Of a DNA stretch of 58,898 bases, positions 8,720 through 16,766 are shown piece by piece (within the stretch, counting starts at the first letter, position 1; each line of letters starts with the position of its first letter). This stretch comes from Chitinophaga pinensis (GTDB taxonomy: Bacteria > Bacteroidota > Bacteroidia > Chitinophagales > UBA10324), in the NCBI GenBank assembly GCA_945892775.1, contig CAMDDP010000015.1, positions 1 to 58,898 on the forward strand, given 5' to 3'. The notes under the pieces are model-generated. The model saw nothing but the letters and a program-made list of their open reading frames with translations. It did not search any database and was not told where the DNA came from. Both the position numbers and the translations under genes were made by a program.

Positions 8720-9856
8720 ATGAGAATTTTTTTTCTGCTTTTTATTTCTATTCAACTTTCTGGTCAAACACTTCCTGTTCTCTTTACACATAATTATGGC
8801 ATGTTGGCATCTGTCAGCACTTTACAATCTCATTTTCGGTTGATAAATAATGGAAGCAAACCTGTTTTTGTTTTACTGGTGAATGTTGATGAAAATATGT
8901 TGTATCAAAAACCAACCGGCATTCAACCGGGTGATACCGGAATATTGAGTATTATTTATGAACCGGTTGATGCCGGTAATTTTTCTCAGACCATAAAGGT
9001 TTTTTTAAGTGATAGCAACAAACCTGTTGAATTAAAAATGACAGGAAATATCAAGCAAATTGATAATGCAATGTTACACTGCGCCACTTTTAACGAACCA
9101 AATACATACCAGCAAACAACTCCAATAATAACTTATACTTCACAAAAAGAACCCAAAAATCCAGCCCCTCCAATTGAAGATTTAATTGTTATCCGCCCAC
9201 CTGAAAAATCTGATTCCATAATTTTATGTACTGTTATACCCAATCCGATGAATGAAGTTATCGTTCCAGAACCATTTGATTTAATTTCCACACCTGAATT
9301 TCCGGTTGATGAATTTGCTGCAAACAACATTGTATTTGTAGTGGATGTTTCTTCTTCCATGCTGAAAGATGATAAAATTGAATTGCTAAAAAAATCATTG
9401 AAGAAATTATTAAATCAGTTGCGTGGCATTGATAAAATTTCCATTGTTTCGTTCAGCAACGGGGCTCAATTAATTCTGCCGCCCAATAATGGAAACAATC
9501 ATGCTTTGATGGATAGCATTGTTCAATCATTACAAGCAAGAGGCACCACAAATATTTCGGCAGGATTTGATTTGGGTGTTGAAACACTTTTACAGAATTA
9601 TATATCTTCAGGCAACAATCAGATTTTTATTTTAACTGATGGAGGTTTCGATTTGCCCGGAAAATCTTTAGAGAAATTAAATGAAGATGTTCGCCAAAAG
9701 AATTTCACTATTGTAGGAATCGGTAAGGATAATGAATCGCAAAAAACTTTGCAGAAACTTTCTTCAAAACTGAATGCAGGTTATGTAAAAATTAAAAACA
9801 ACTCACAACAAGAAGCGTTATTGATGGAGGTAAAATCGAAATCGAAGAAAAAATAA
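8720..9856 (+). CDS. Secreted VWA-domain protein with an N-terminal DUF1573-like domain
   Basis: A signal peptide is visible (MRIFFLLFISIQLSGQ, cleavage after about residue 15). Residues ~22-110 look like a DUF1573/HYDIN-type immunoglobulin-like domain (HFRLINNGSKPV, then GIQPGDTGILSIIYEP). A Pro-rich linker follows. A von Willebrand factor A domain fills ~203-370 with an intact metal-binding MIDAS motif DVSSS (209-213), a threonine in RGTTNIS and a late TDGG. VWA domains bind protein partners through a metal ion. The domain pair suggests a periplasmic or surface adaptor; the partner is unknown. It stands alone, convergent with purF. Confidence 0.85.
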   Translation: MRIFFLLFISIQLSGQTLPVLFTHNYGMLASVSTLQSHFRLINNGSKPVFVLLVNVDENMLYQKPTGIQPGDTGILSIIYEPVDAGNFSQTIKVFLSDSNKPVELKMTGNIKQIDNAMLHCATFNEPNTYQQTTPIITYTSQKEPKNPAPPIEDLIVIRPPEKSDSIILCTVIPNPMNEVIVPEPFDLISTPEFPVDEFAANNIVFVVDVSSSMLKDDKIELLKKSLKKLLNQLRGIDKISIVSFSNGAQLILPPNNGNNHALMDSIVQSLQARGTTNISAGFDLGVETLLQNYISSGNNQIFILTDGGFDLPGKSLEKLNEDVRQKNFTIVGIGKDNESQKTLQKLSSKLNAGYVKIKNNSQQEALLMEVKSKSKKK

Positions 9857-9919
9857 CGCTTCTTTTCTTATTTTATTAATTTCCTAAATACAATCTCGAC
9901 CATATTTCTTATTTGTCAA

Positions 9920-11809
9920 TCAATAGGCCCTCACACTTTTTCCTTCCATATAATTTATAAATGAGCGATTCACTACTTTGTTTCCGCCGTGCGTTGGATA
10001 ATTTCCATTGAAATACCACGAACCAATGTGATTCGGACAAGCGCGATGCAGATTTTCGATCTTCTGAAAGATAACCTCCACTTCAGCATTCACACTGTCA
10101 TCTTTTACAAGTTCTGCAATTTTTGCTGCCACTTCCTCAGCAGAGAAAGGCTCATAAACTAGTTTCACTTTATTGGCTATTTCAGCAGCAGGTTTTTCAT
10201 TTTCTACTTTACATAAATCATAAACCTCATCTAATTTGTTTTCCATTCCTCGATCTTTTAGCAACGCAACTGCTGCACGAAAAGCAATGAACTCACCCAT
10301 TCGACTCATATCAATTCCATAACAATCAGGGTATCGAATTTGTGGTGCTGATGAAACAATCACAATTTTTTTAGGTTGTAATCTGTCGAGCATTTTAATA
10401 ATGCTTCGTTTCAAAGTAGTGCCGCGAACAATACTATCATCAATCATGACAATGGAATCAATCCCTGGACGAATACTGCCATAAGTTATATCATAAACAT
10501 GTTCCACCATTTCATTCCTTTCACTGTCTTGCGTAATGAAAGTTCGCATCTTCACATCCTTAATAGCAATTTTTTCTATTCGTAATCGACGAGATAAAAT
10601 TTCATTCAACCGAGCATCATTATTTAAAACATCTTTTTCACGAATTGCTTTTTTCTTCTGCTCGTTCAATGCATCCTCACCTCCTTTTATCAATCCATAA
10701 AAAGCAACTTCTGCTGTATTTGGCACAAAGGAAAAAACGGTGTTATCAAAATCATGGTTAATTGATTCCAGAACTTGTGGAGTTAAATAATTACCGAGGT
10801 TTTTTCGCTCTTTATAAATTTCCACATCACTTCCACGACTAAAATAAATTCTTTCAAAACTGCACGATGTTTTTTTCTGCTGAGGTTGACATTCGTACTC
10901 AGCAATTTTTCCATTCTGATCAATGATGAGTGCGCAACCCGGGGTGAGTTCTTTAATATCATCCATCGGAATATTAAAGGTGGTTTGTATAGCTGGACGC
11001 TCTGATGCGGCAACTACAACCTCGTCATTCACATAATAATATGACGGACGAATTCCTCGTGCATCACGCAACACAAACGCAACACCTGTTCCACTCATTC
11101 CCACCATATTGTACCCACCATCAAATTCAGTAGTTGCATTTTTTAGAATGTTATGAAAATTTACTTGCTCTCCAATTTTCTGATTCAGCTCGGCTCGTGT
11201 ACCATCTGTATTTTTCAACTCAGAAAAAACTCGATCAATTTCAATTTCTAGATACGCGCTTATTCGCTCCAAGACAATTGCTGTATCAGGGCGAGTACTG
11301 TTCTCCTCTACATAATATCCTAACTCTTGAATATTGGTCAAATTAAAATTACCACACATTTGCAAACTACGCAATGCCGATTGATCATTAATAATAAATG
11401 GATGACAACTATCCAATTCATTCCTCCCGTGAGTGCCATAACGCAAGTGCCCCATAAGTAATTCGCCTACAAACTGCGCATTCTTTTTTAGCCATTCAGT
11501 ATTATCAAATAGTTCGGAATTTAATTTTTTAAGTTCAGAAATTTTAGATCCTATCTGCTGAAAAATTTCTGAAATAGCTTGAGGAGAATTAGATCGCTGA
11601 CGATTCATAAAAGAAGCGCGTGTACTCAATCCTAATTTCACCACACCAACACCAGCACCATCTTGTCCGCGATTGTGTTGCTTTTCCATAAGCAGGTATA
11701 ATTTATTTAACCCATACAATGGGGTTCCATATTTCTCCTTATAAAAATCGAGCGGTTTCAGTAATCGTATAAGTGCCACACCGCACTCGTGCTTAATTGC
11801 ATCGCTCAT
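9920..11809 (-). CDS. purF: Amidophosphoribosyltransferase-like protein (long Bacteroidota PurF variant)
   Basis: PurF makes 5-phosphoribosylamine from PRPP and glutamine, the first committed purine step. The N-terminal Ntn glutaminase domain starts at Cys9 (CGVALIR), so an eight-residue propeptide must be removed to free the nucleophile. A C-terminal phosphoribosyltransferase domain carries the PRPP loop VMIDDSIVRGTT at about residues 453-465. At 629 residues it is about 130 longer than E. coli PurF, with inserts in the glutaminase half. This long form is known across Bacteroidota, sometimes beside a standard PurF. PurE lies 10 kb away at 22002. It is transcribed alone, with a -7 box at 11832-11839. 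Confidence 0.85.
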   Translation of the reverse strand: MSDAIKHECGVALIRLLKPLDFYKEKYGTPLYGLNKLYLLMEKQHNRGQDGAGVGVVKLGLSTRASFMNRQRSNSPQAISEIFQQIGSKISELKKLNSELFDNTEWLKKNAQFVGELLMGHLRYGTHGRNELDSCHPFIINDQSALRSLQMCGNFNLTNIQELGYYVEENSTRPDTAIVLERISAYLEIEIDRVFSELKNTDGTRAELNQKIGEQVNFHNILKNATTEFDGGYNMVGMSGTGVAFVLRDARGIRPSYYYVNDEVVVAASERPAIQTTFNIPMDDIKELTPGCALIIDQNGKIAEYECQPQQKKTSCSFERIYFSRGSDVEIYKERKNLGNYLTPQVLESINHDFDNTVFSFVPNTAEVAFYGLIKGGEDALNEQKKKAIREKDVLNNDARLNEILSRRLRIEKIAIKDVKMRTFITQDSERNEMVEHVYDITYGSIRPGIDSIVMIDDSIVRGTTLKRSIIKMLDRLQPKKIVIVSSAPQIRYPDCYGIDMSRMGEFIAFRAAVALLKDRGMENKLDEVYDLCKVENEKPAAEIANKVKLVYEPFSAEEVAAKIAELVKDDSVNAEVEVIFQKIENLHRACPNHIGSWYFNGNYPTHGGNKVVNRSFINYMEGKSVRAY

Positions 11810-11831
11810 TTAATAGTTAAAAATTATGTCC

Positions 11832-11839
11832 CAAAAATA
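11832..11839 (-). promoter_or_regulatory. -7 promoter element for purF
   Basis: On the minus strand this reads TATTTTTG, an exact match to the Bacteroidota -7 consensus TAnnTTTG, about 22 bases before the purF start. I see no TTTG at the usual distance upstream. Confidence 0.5.
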
Positions 11840-11955
11840 AGATGCGGTTGCTAGTTATTTTTCAGTAGTTATTAGAATTAAATGGTGGATAGAAATTTTT
11901 ACAGCGCCATAAAGGTGAATAACTTCCAAAATCTTTCTTTCAGTTTTCTCTTAAT

Positions 11956-11963
11956 TACTTTTG
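11956..11963 (+). promoter_or_regulatory. -7 promoter element for the SDR gene
   Basis: TACTTTTG matches TAnnTTTG exactly and ends only seven bases before the ATG at 11971. Since transcription starts about 5-8 bases past this box, the mRNA may have no leader. No good -33 element is visible. Confidence 0.55.
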
Positions 11964-11970
11964 CTTCTGA

Positions 11971-12957
11971 ATGAAGAAAGTATTAGTAACAGGAGCCACT
12001 GGTTTTGTAGGACAGCATCTAATAGCAAGATTGTTGCAGGAAAGCATTGCTGTTCGCGCAATGTATTGCGATGAAAAAAAACGAATGGCAATTTCTATTT
12101 CTCCTGAAAATTTGGAATGGATAAAAGGTGATGTGCTCGATATTTTTTCATTGGAAGAGGCAATAAAAGATTGTGAAGAGGTCTATCACTGCGCGGGGGT
12201 AGTTTCTTTTTTAAAGAAAGATGAGGAGCGTATAATGAAAGTGAATATTCAGGGCACAACCAATGTGGTAAATGAGTGTTTAAATTCAGGTGTAAAGAAA
12301 TTATTGCATGTAAGTTCGGTTGCATCTCTTGGAAGAACGGAAAATACTGAATTGATTTCGGAGCAACACAAGTGGGAAGAGAACAAACTCAATACGCGGT
12401 ATGCTTTAAGCAAATACAAAGCAGAAATGGAAGTGTGGCGTGGGGTGGCCGAAGGATTAAACGCCGTAGTTATTTGTCCGACCATGATTTTCGGACCGGG
12501 CAACTGGAATGAGAATACCAGTAAACTTTTTCAAACTGTTTATAATGGTTTAAAATTTTATCCAAGTGGCGGAAATGGAATGACCGATGTTCGTGATGTA
12601 TGTGAAATAGCTTATCAGTTAATGCAAAGTGATATTTCAAATGAGCGATTTGTGGTTTGTGGAACAAACATGACCTATAAAGATTTTTTCTTCGCTATTG
12701 CTGATGCATTGAACAAACCGCGCCCGACTATTAAGATAAATCCAACACTGGCAATTTGGGGCGCAAGAATTTTATCCCTGCTTTCATTCACTGGAAAAGA
12801 ACCAATGATAACTATTGAAACGGCTCGAACTTCAAGCAACACTTTTTTTTATAATGGCTCAAAAATTTCTCAGAAATTAAATTTAAAATATCGCGATTTT
12901 AATGAAACTATAAAATGGATAAGTGAAGCTTTATTAAAACAAAATTTAAAATTTTAA
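11971..12957 (+). CDS. Extended SDR family NAD(P)-dependent reductase/epimerase
   Basis: An extended short-chain dehydrogenase of 328 residues. The nucleotide-binding motif TGATGFVG is at 7-14 and the catalytic YxxxK at Tyr144/Lys148 (YALSK). The sequence HVSSVASLG supplies the active-site serine region, and ICPTMIFGPGN follows. The overall pattern resembles dihydroflavonol-4-reductase-like or 3-beta-hydroxysteroid-type proteins that are common and poorly assigned in Bacteroidota. The substrate cannot be told. It is monocistronic, divergent from purF and convergent with the YcxB-like gene. Confidence 0.85.
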   Translation: MKKVLVTGATGFVGQHLIARLLQESIAVRAMYCDEKKRMAISISPENLEWIKGDVLDIFSLEEAIKDCEEVYHCAGVVSFLKKDEERIMKVNIQGTTNVVNECLNSGVKKLLHVSSVASLGRTENTELISEQHKWEENKLNTRYALSKYKAEMEVWRGVAEGLNAVVICPTMIFGPGNWNENTSKLFQTVYNGLKFYPSGGNGMTDVRDVCEIAYQLMQSDISNERFVVCGTNMTYKDFFFAIADALNKPRPTIKINPTLAIWGARILSLLSFTGKEPMITIETARTSSNTFFYNGSKISQKLNLKYRDFNETIKWISEALLKQNLKF

Positions 12958-12988
12958 TTCCTATAAAAAATTAAACAGCGCCTATATT

Positions 12989-13501
12989 CTAATTTCTAAT
13001 TGCAACTTTTCCACCTACAAGTGTTGTAAAAACTGCAAATTCATTTTTATTAAAATTTTCTTTCGGAAAAATATAGAAAGACATCTTGCTAGTATAAAGT
13101 AATACTATGTTTTCACTCATAGTAGCTTTTAATATTTCATTCCACTTCACCTTCGCGGTCTTATCATCAGCGGTAAGCCGAATAAAATCTTCAGCTATTT
13201 CAATGTCCATAGACCGAACATGATTTCTATGTTTTTTAAAAAGTTTTTTTCCTAAAGTGTTCATGATATAAAAATGAATTCCAATCACAAGTACCCCGTA
13301 TGCAATAAAAGTATAAATACTCAATTCGTGTCCGTTAATACCTTTCATCATCATAAAAAGAACTCCAGTCCATATAAGTAATATTCCAAACCATAATAAA
13401 ATTCGTCCGCGAAAAGGATAATTTTTTTTGTAATGAAGCATATTAGCTGCCTGCAAATTTTTAGCAGAGTAGGAAAATTGAATATTTATAGGTAATGGCA
13501 T
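12989..13501 (-). CDS. YcxB-like membrane protein
   Basis: A 170-residue protein with two membrane helices (about 34-52 and 60-80) and a cytoplasmic C-terminal half. The tail has the pattern IRLTADDKTAKVKWNEI, then SFYIFPKENF, which fits the YcxB-like domain, a family of unknown function with a PH-like fold. No catalytic residues are apparent. It faces the divergent thiL promoter; a 15-base palindrome (TAGATTT-T-AAATCTA, 13519-13533) lies just upstream of its start. Confidence 0.65.
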   Translation of the reverse strand: MPLPINIQFSYSAKNLQAANMLHYKKNYPFRGRILLWFGILLIWTGVLFMMMKGINGHELSIYTFIAYGVLVIGIHFYIMNTLGKKLFKKHRNHVRSMDIEIAEDFIRLTADDKTAKVKWNEILKATMSENIVLLYTSKMSFYIFPKENFNKNEFAVFTTLVGGKVAIRN

Positions 13502-13591
13502 TCGGCGAAAGTAATTTGTAGATTTTAAATCTAAAAAATTTATAGATAGTGATGATTAAGCGAGGAAATTAAATTTCAAATTGTGTTCTCT

Positions 13592-13599
13592 TATTTTTG
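13592..13599 (+). promoter_or_regulatory. -7 promoter element for thiL
   Basis: TATTTTTG matches TAnnTTTG and ends four bases before the ATG at 13604. It argues that translation starts at 13604, not at the in-frame ATG at 13583, which lies upstream of the box. The transcript would be leaderless or nearly so. Confidence 0.6.
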
Positions 13600-13603
13600 C
13601 CCC

Positions 13604-14644
13604 ATGGAAGATCCTCAAGGAAGAACTGAAATTAGTGACCTCGGCGAATTTGGTTTAATAAAATACCTTACAAAGAATTTTGAATTACAGAATATTACCA
13701 GCAAAACCGGTGTTGGAGATGACGCTGCCGTACTTGATCTTTCAGGCAAACAGACTGTTGTCACCACCGATTTATTAATGGAAGGAATTCATTTCGACCT
13801 TTCATATGTTCCGTTAAAACACTTAGGTTATAAAGCAATTGTCGTAAATTTATCTGATGTATATGCCATGAATGCAGATCCGCAACAGGTTACAGTTTCA
13901 ATTGGCATCAGTAATCGATTTTCAGTGGAGGCATTACATGAATTGTATGAAGGAATATTTCATGCCTGTGAACATTATAAAGTTGATTTGGTTGGTGGCG
14001 ATACCAGCAGCAGCCTTTCCGGTTTAGTGATTTCTGTTACAGCTATCGGATTGGTTGATGAGGATAAAACTACCCTCAGAAGCACTGCTAAAGAAAACGA
14101 TTTGATTTGTGTGAGTGGCGATTTAGGAGGCGCCTATCTCGGCTTACAAATTTTAGAAAGAGAGAAGAGACTTTTTTTAGAAAACCCAAACATTCAACCC
14201 AACCTTGAAGACCAGCAATACATTATTGGGCGGCAATTAAAACCTGAAGCCCGAAAAGATGTGGTTGAATTACTGGAAAAAATAAAAGTGGTTCCAACAT
14301 CTATGATTGATATTTCAGATGGATTATCTTCTGACCTGCTGCATATTTGTGATCAGTCGAAAGTGGGTTGTACTGTGTATGAAGAAAAAATTCCAATATC
14401 TGAAGAAGCATACCAACAGGCCATTAAATTTAATCTTGACCCAGTTACTTGCGCATTAAATGGTGGCGAGGATTATGAATTACTGTTCACTATTAAGCAA
14501 TCGGATTTTGAAAAAGTAAAAGACCACCCGGATATTTCAGTTATCGGTCACATTACTGATGATTCGCTTGGAAAAAAACTGATTACCAAGGCCAACAACA
14601 TTCACGAACTGACTGCGCAGGGGTGGAATGCTTTTAAGAAATAA
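13604..14644 (+). CDS. thiL: Thiamine-monophosphate kinase
   Basis: ThiL phosphorylates thiamine monophosphate to the active cofactor thiamine diphosphate using ATP. The protein (346 residues from this start) belongs to the PurM/ThiL/SelD ATPase fold. Near the N-terminus ISDLGEFGLI is followed by the Mg-binding VGDDAAVLD, then VNLSDVYAMNADP, VGGDTSSS and, late, MIDISDGLSSDL. These are standard ThiL landmarks. An ATG seven codons upstream is in frame but sits above the promoter box. The 3' end lies nine bases from the convergent peroxidase gene. KorAB downstream is a thiamine-diphosphate enzyme, but the genes are not in one operon. Confidence 0.95.
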   Translation: MEDPQGRTEISDLGEFGLIKYLTKNFELQNITSKTGVGDDAAVLDLSGKQTVVTTDLLMEGIHFDLSYVPLKHLGYKAIVVNLSDVYAMNADPQQVTVSIGISNRFSVEALHELYEGIFHACEHYKVDLVGGDTSSSLSGLVISVTAIGLVDEDKTTLRSTAKENDLICVSGDLGGAYLGLQILEREKRLFLENPNIQPNLEDQQYIIGRQLKPEARKDVVELLEKIKVVPTSMIDISDGLSSDLLHICDQSKVGCTVYEEKIPISEEAYQQAIKFNLDPVTCALNGGEDYELLFTIKQSDFEKVKDHPDISVIGHITDDSLGKKLITKANNIHELTAQGWNAFKK

Positions 14645-14653
14645 GCAGATGGT

Positions 14654-15181
14654 TTATTTCTCAATCGCCGCCACCAAAACAGCATCAAAAGGTTTCACTT
14701 TCGAGCCATAGTGAGCAATGTAATTTCCTTGTTCGTCAATTAAATATTTATTGAAGTTCCAGCTTACTTCAGTGGTTTCTACTCCGTTAAGTTCTTTTTT
14801 AGTCAGCCACTCATAAATAGGTGCCTGGTCTTTTCCTTTCACATCAATTTTTGAAGCTAACTGAAATGTTACTCCATACTTACTCGAGCAAAATGTTTTA
14901 ATCTCTTCAGGAGAACCTGGTTCCTGAAATCCAAACTGATTGCATGGAAAACCAATGAGCACCATTTTGTCTTTGTATTTTTCATAGAGCTTTTCCAGAT
15001 CTTCGTACTGATAAGTGTAACCGCATTCCGAAGCCACATTCACAATCAGAATTTTCTTTCCCTTGTATTGTGCGAGGTCAATGGTGCCGCCATTTAATCC
15101 GGCCACTTTAAAATCGTAAATGTTCGTAGTTGTATCCATAGTTGAAATAATTAACGCAATTGAAATTAACAATGTCTTCAT
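14654..15181 (-). CDS. Glutathione peroxidase family thiol peroxidase
   Basis: Reduces peroxides with a cysteine thiol. The 175-residue protein has the peroxidatic Cys53 in ASECGYT, Gln82 in FPCNQFG, and Trp141-Asn142 in VSWNFNKYL: the full Gpx tetrad in its cysteine form. A second cysteine in FCSSKYG (Cys98) may resolve the disulfide, as in thioredoxin-dependent members. The first ~15 residues are hydrophobic (MKTLLISIALIIS) and could export it to the periplasm, although no clear cleavage site is seen. It is monocistronic and diverges from queD. Confidence 0.9.
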   Translation of the reverse strand: MKTLLISIALIISTMDTTTNIYDFKVAGLNGGTIDLAQYKGKKILIVNVASECGYTYQYEDLEKLYEKYKDKMVLIGFPCNQFGFQEPGSPEEIKTFCSSKYGVTFQLASKIDVKGKDQAPIYEWLTKKELNGVETTEVSWNFNKYLIDEQGNYIAHYGSKVKPFDAVLVAAIEK

Positions 15182-15222
15182 TTATCATTTTTTATTAATA
15201 AACAATACTAAGTAATAAATTG

Positions 15223-15253
15223 TTTGGATAGCAACTATTGATTTTCAACTTTG
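15223..15253 (+). promoter_or_regulatory. Promoter of queD: TTTG-N19-CAACTTTG
   Basis: TTTG at 15223-15226 and CAACTTTG at 15246-15253 (one mismatch to TAnnTTTG) are spaced by 19 bases, the classic Bacteroidota housekeeping arrangement. It places the transcript start near 15260, which rules out a TTG start at 15251 and supports the ATG at 15284. Confidence 0.65.
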
Positions 15254-15283
15254 CACCGCCAAAGCAAAGACAAAAACAAATTG

Positions 15284-15691
15284 ATGAAGACTACAGTAAT
15301 GCGCGTGGAAAGGTTCAATGCTGCCCATCGCCTTTATCGAAAAGATTGGACTGATGAGAAAAATCAACAGATTTTTGGTTTGTGCGCAAATCCGAATTAT
15401 CACGGACATAATTATAAGCTTACGGTAAAAGTAACCGGAGAAACTGATGCTGAAACCGGTTATGTAATTGATTTGGGTTGGTTGAGTAGTGTAGTAAATA
15501 AAGAGGTTCTTGAAAAGTTTGACCACCAAAACCTGAATCTTGATACTAAAGAATTCAGCAACCTGAATCCAACAGCAGAAAACATTGCCCGTGTGATTTA
15601 TGATTTGCTTCGAATACACCTCGACAAAAAACTTGAATTGCAAATATTACTTGCAGAAACAGATAGAAATATTGTTCAATATCCCGCTTAA
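15284..15691 (+). CDS. queD: 6-carboxy-5,6,7,8-tetrahydropterin synthase / 6-pyruvoyltetrahydropterin synthase family
   Basis: A T-fold enzyme acting on dihydroneopterin triphosphate, in bacteria mostly the queuosine pathway enzyme QueD. From the ATG at 15284 it has 135 residues. Zinc ligands are His15 (NAAHRL), His40 and His42 (YHGHNY); the catalytic cysteine is Cys34 (GLCANP). The C-terminal AETDRNIVQY supplies the substrate-binding Glu. Upstream in-frame codons begin inside the promoter and are unlikely to be used. Its stop shares one base with the start of the EEP gene (TAATG). Folate-type activities are possible in this family, so QueD is the most likely rather than a proven role. Confidence 0.88.
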   Translation: MKTTVMRVERFNAAHRLYRKDWTDEKNQQIFGLCANPNYHGHNYKLTVKVTGETDAETGYVIDLGWLSSVVNKEVLEKFDHQNLNLDTKEFSNLNPTAENIARVIYDLLRIHLDKKLELQILLAETDRNIVQYPA

Positions 15692-16701
15692 TGAAATCAA
15701 TAAAAATAATTTCCTGCTTTCTAGTTGTTATCATCCTTGCTTCTTGGAAAAATGACAGTGATAAAAAAAAGCACCCCTTCAGAGTTGCTTTTTATAACTG
15801 TGAAAATTTATTTGACACCATTAATGATTTGGATGTGCAAGATGAAGAGTTTACTCCCGCCGGAAAAAATCAATGGTCAAGTTCGAGATATTTTACAAAA
15901 CTTGAACACACAGCAAAAATTATTTCATCTATCGCCCCTGATTTTATTGGATTAGCCGAAATTGAGAACATTGGAGTATTAAAAGATTTAATAAATAATT
16001 CGCAAATGGTTTCTTTCGGATACGAAATTGCACATATCAATTCTCCCGACCTTCGAGGTATTGATGTAGCTTTTCTTTACCAAAAAAATAAGTTCACTGT
16101 TACAAATTTTCATGCAATAAAAATTTCAATGGTTGATGACACATCTTTTTTAACAAGGGATATTCTTCAGGTAGAAGGCATTCTATCTAATAACGATTCA
16201 ATCTGTTTTTTTATTAATCATTGGCCCTCTCGCAGAGGTGGAAGTGAATTATCAGAACCCAAAAGAATGGCCGCCGCTGCAGCATTAAGAACAGCTGTAA
16301 ATCAATATACTAGCACCCACCCAAATAAAAGTGTAATAATAATGGGTGATTTAAATGATAATCCGAATAATAAAAGCATTCAATCAATTCTAAAAGCAGA
16401 TACTGCCTCCAATAGCGATTTATTTAATCCAATGTTAATTCTTTATAGTCGCTACCACATTGGCTCACTTTATTACAAAGGGGCCCAAGATTTATTTGAC
16501 CAAATAATTATTTCCAATAGCCTAGTAGAAAAAAATGGTGGAAAAGAAAAAATAATTTCGAACACCACCATATACAAACCCGAATGGCTCTTTAAAGTGA
16601 ATAAATACAAGGAAAACGCTCCTTGGCGCACATTTGAAGGAACCGATTATTCAGGCGGATACAGCGATCATTGTCCTGTATTTTTAAATATCAAATTGTA
16701 G
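15691..16701 (+). CDS. Secreted endonuclease/exonuclease/phosphatase family hydrolase
   Basis: A 336-residue metal-dependent phosphodiesterase or nuclease of the EEP fold. A hydrophobic leader (ISCFLVVIILAS) suggests export. Motifs in order: AFYNCENLFDT, GLAEIENIGVL (metal-binding Glu), NHWPSRRGG, MGDLNDNP (catalytic Asp/Asn) and YSDHCPV (catalytic His near the end). The string SRRGGSELSEPKRMAAA is typical of Bacteroidota secreted EEP proteins often labelled extracellular endonuclease. It is coupled to queD by a one-base overlap, a link without an evident pathway reason. The korAB promoter overlaps its last codons. Confidence 0.85.
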   Translation: MKSIKIISCFLVVIILASWKNDSDKKKHPFRVAFYNCENLFDTINDLDVQDEEFTPAGKNQWSSSRYFTKLEHTAKIISSIAPDFIGLAEIENIGVLKDLINNSQMVSFGYEIAHINSPDLRGIDVAFLYQKNKFTVTNFHAIKISMVDDTSFLTRDILQVEGILSNNDSICFFINHWPSRRGGSELSEPKRMAAAAALRTAVNQYTSTHPNKSVIIMGDLNDNPNNKSIQSILKADTASNSDLFNPMLILYSRYHIGSLYYKGAQDLFDQIIISNSLVEKNGGKEKIISNTTIYKPEWLFKVNKYKENAPWRTFEGTDYSGGYSDHCPVFLNIKL

Positions 16702-16725
16702 CTTCGCCGCCACGATTTACATTTG
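16696..16725 (+). promoter_or_regulatory. Promoter of korAB: TTG-N19-TACATTTG
   Basis: TTG at 16696-16698 and TACATTTG at 16718-16725 (exact TAnnTTTG) are 19 bases apart, 41 bases before the korA ATG. The -33 part lies within the last codons of the preceding gene. Confidence 0.65.
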
Positions 16726-16766
16726 CAAAAATTAATTTACTTTAACTCGCAGTTTAATTACTAATA

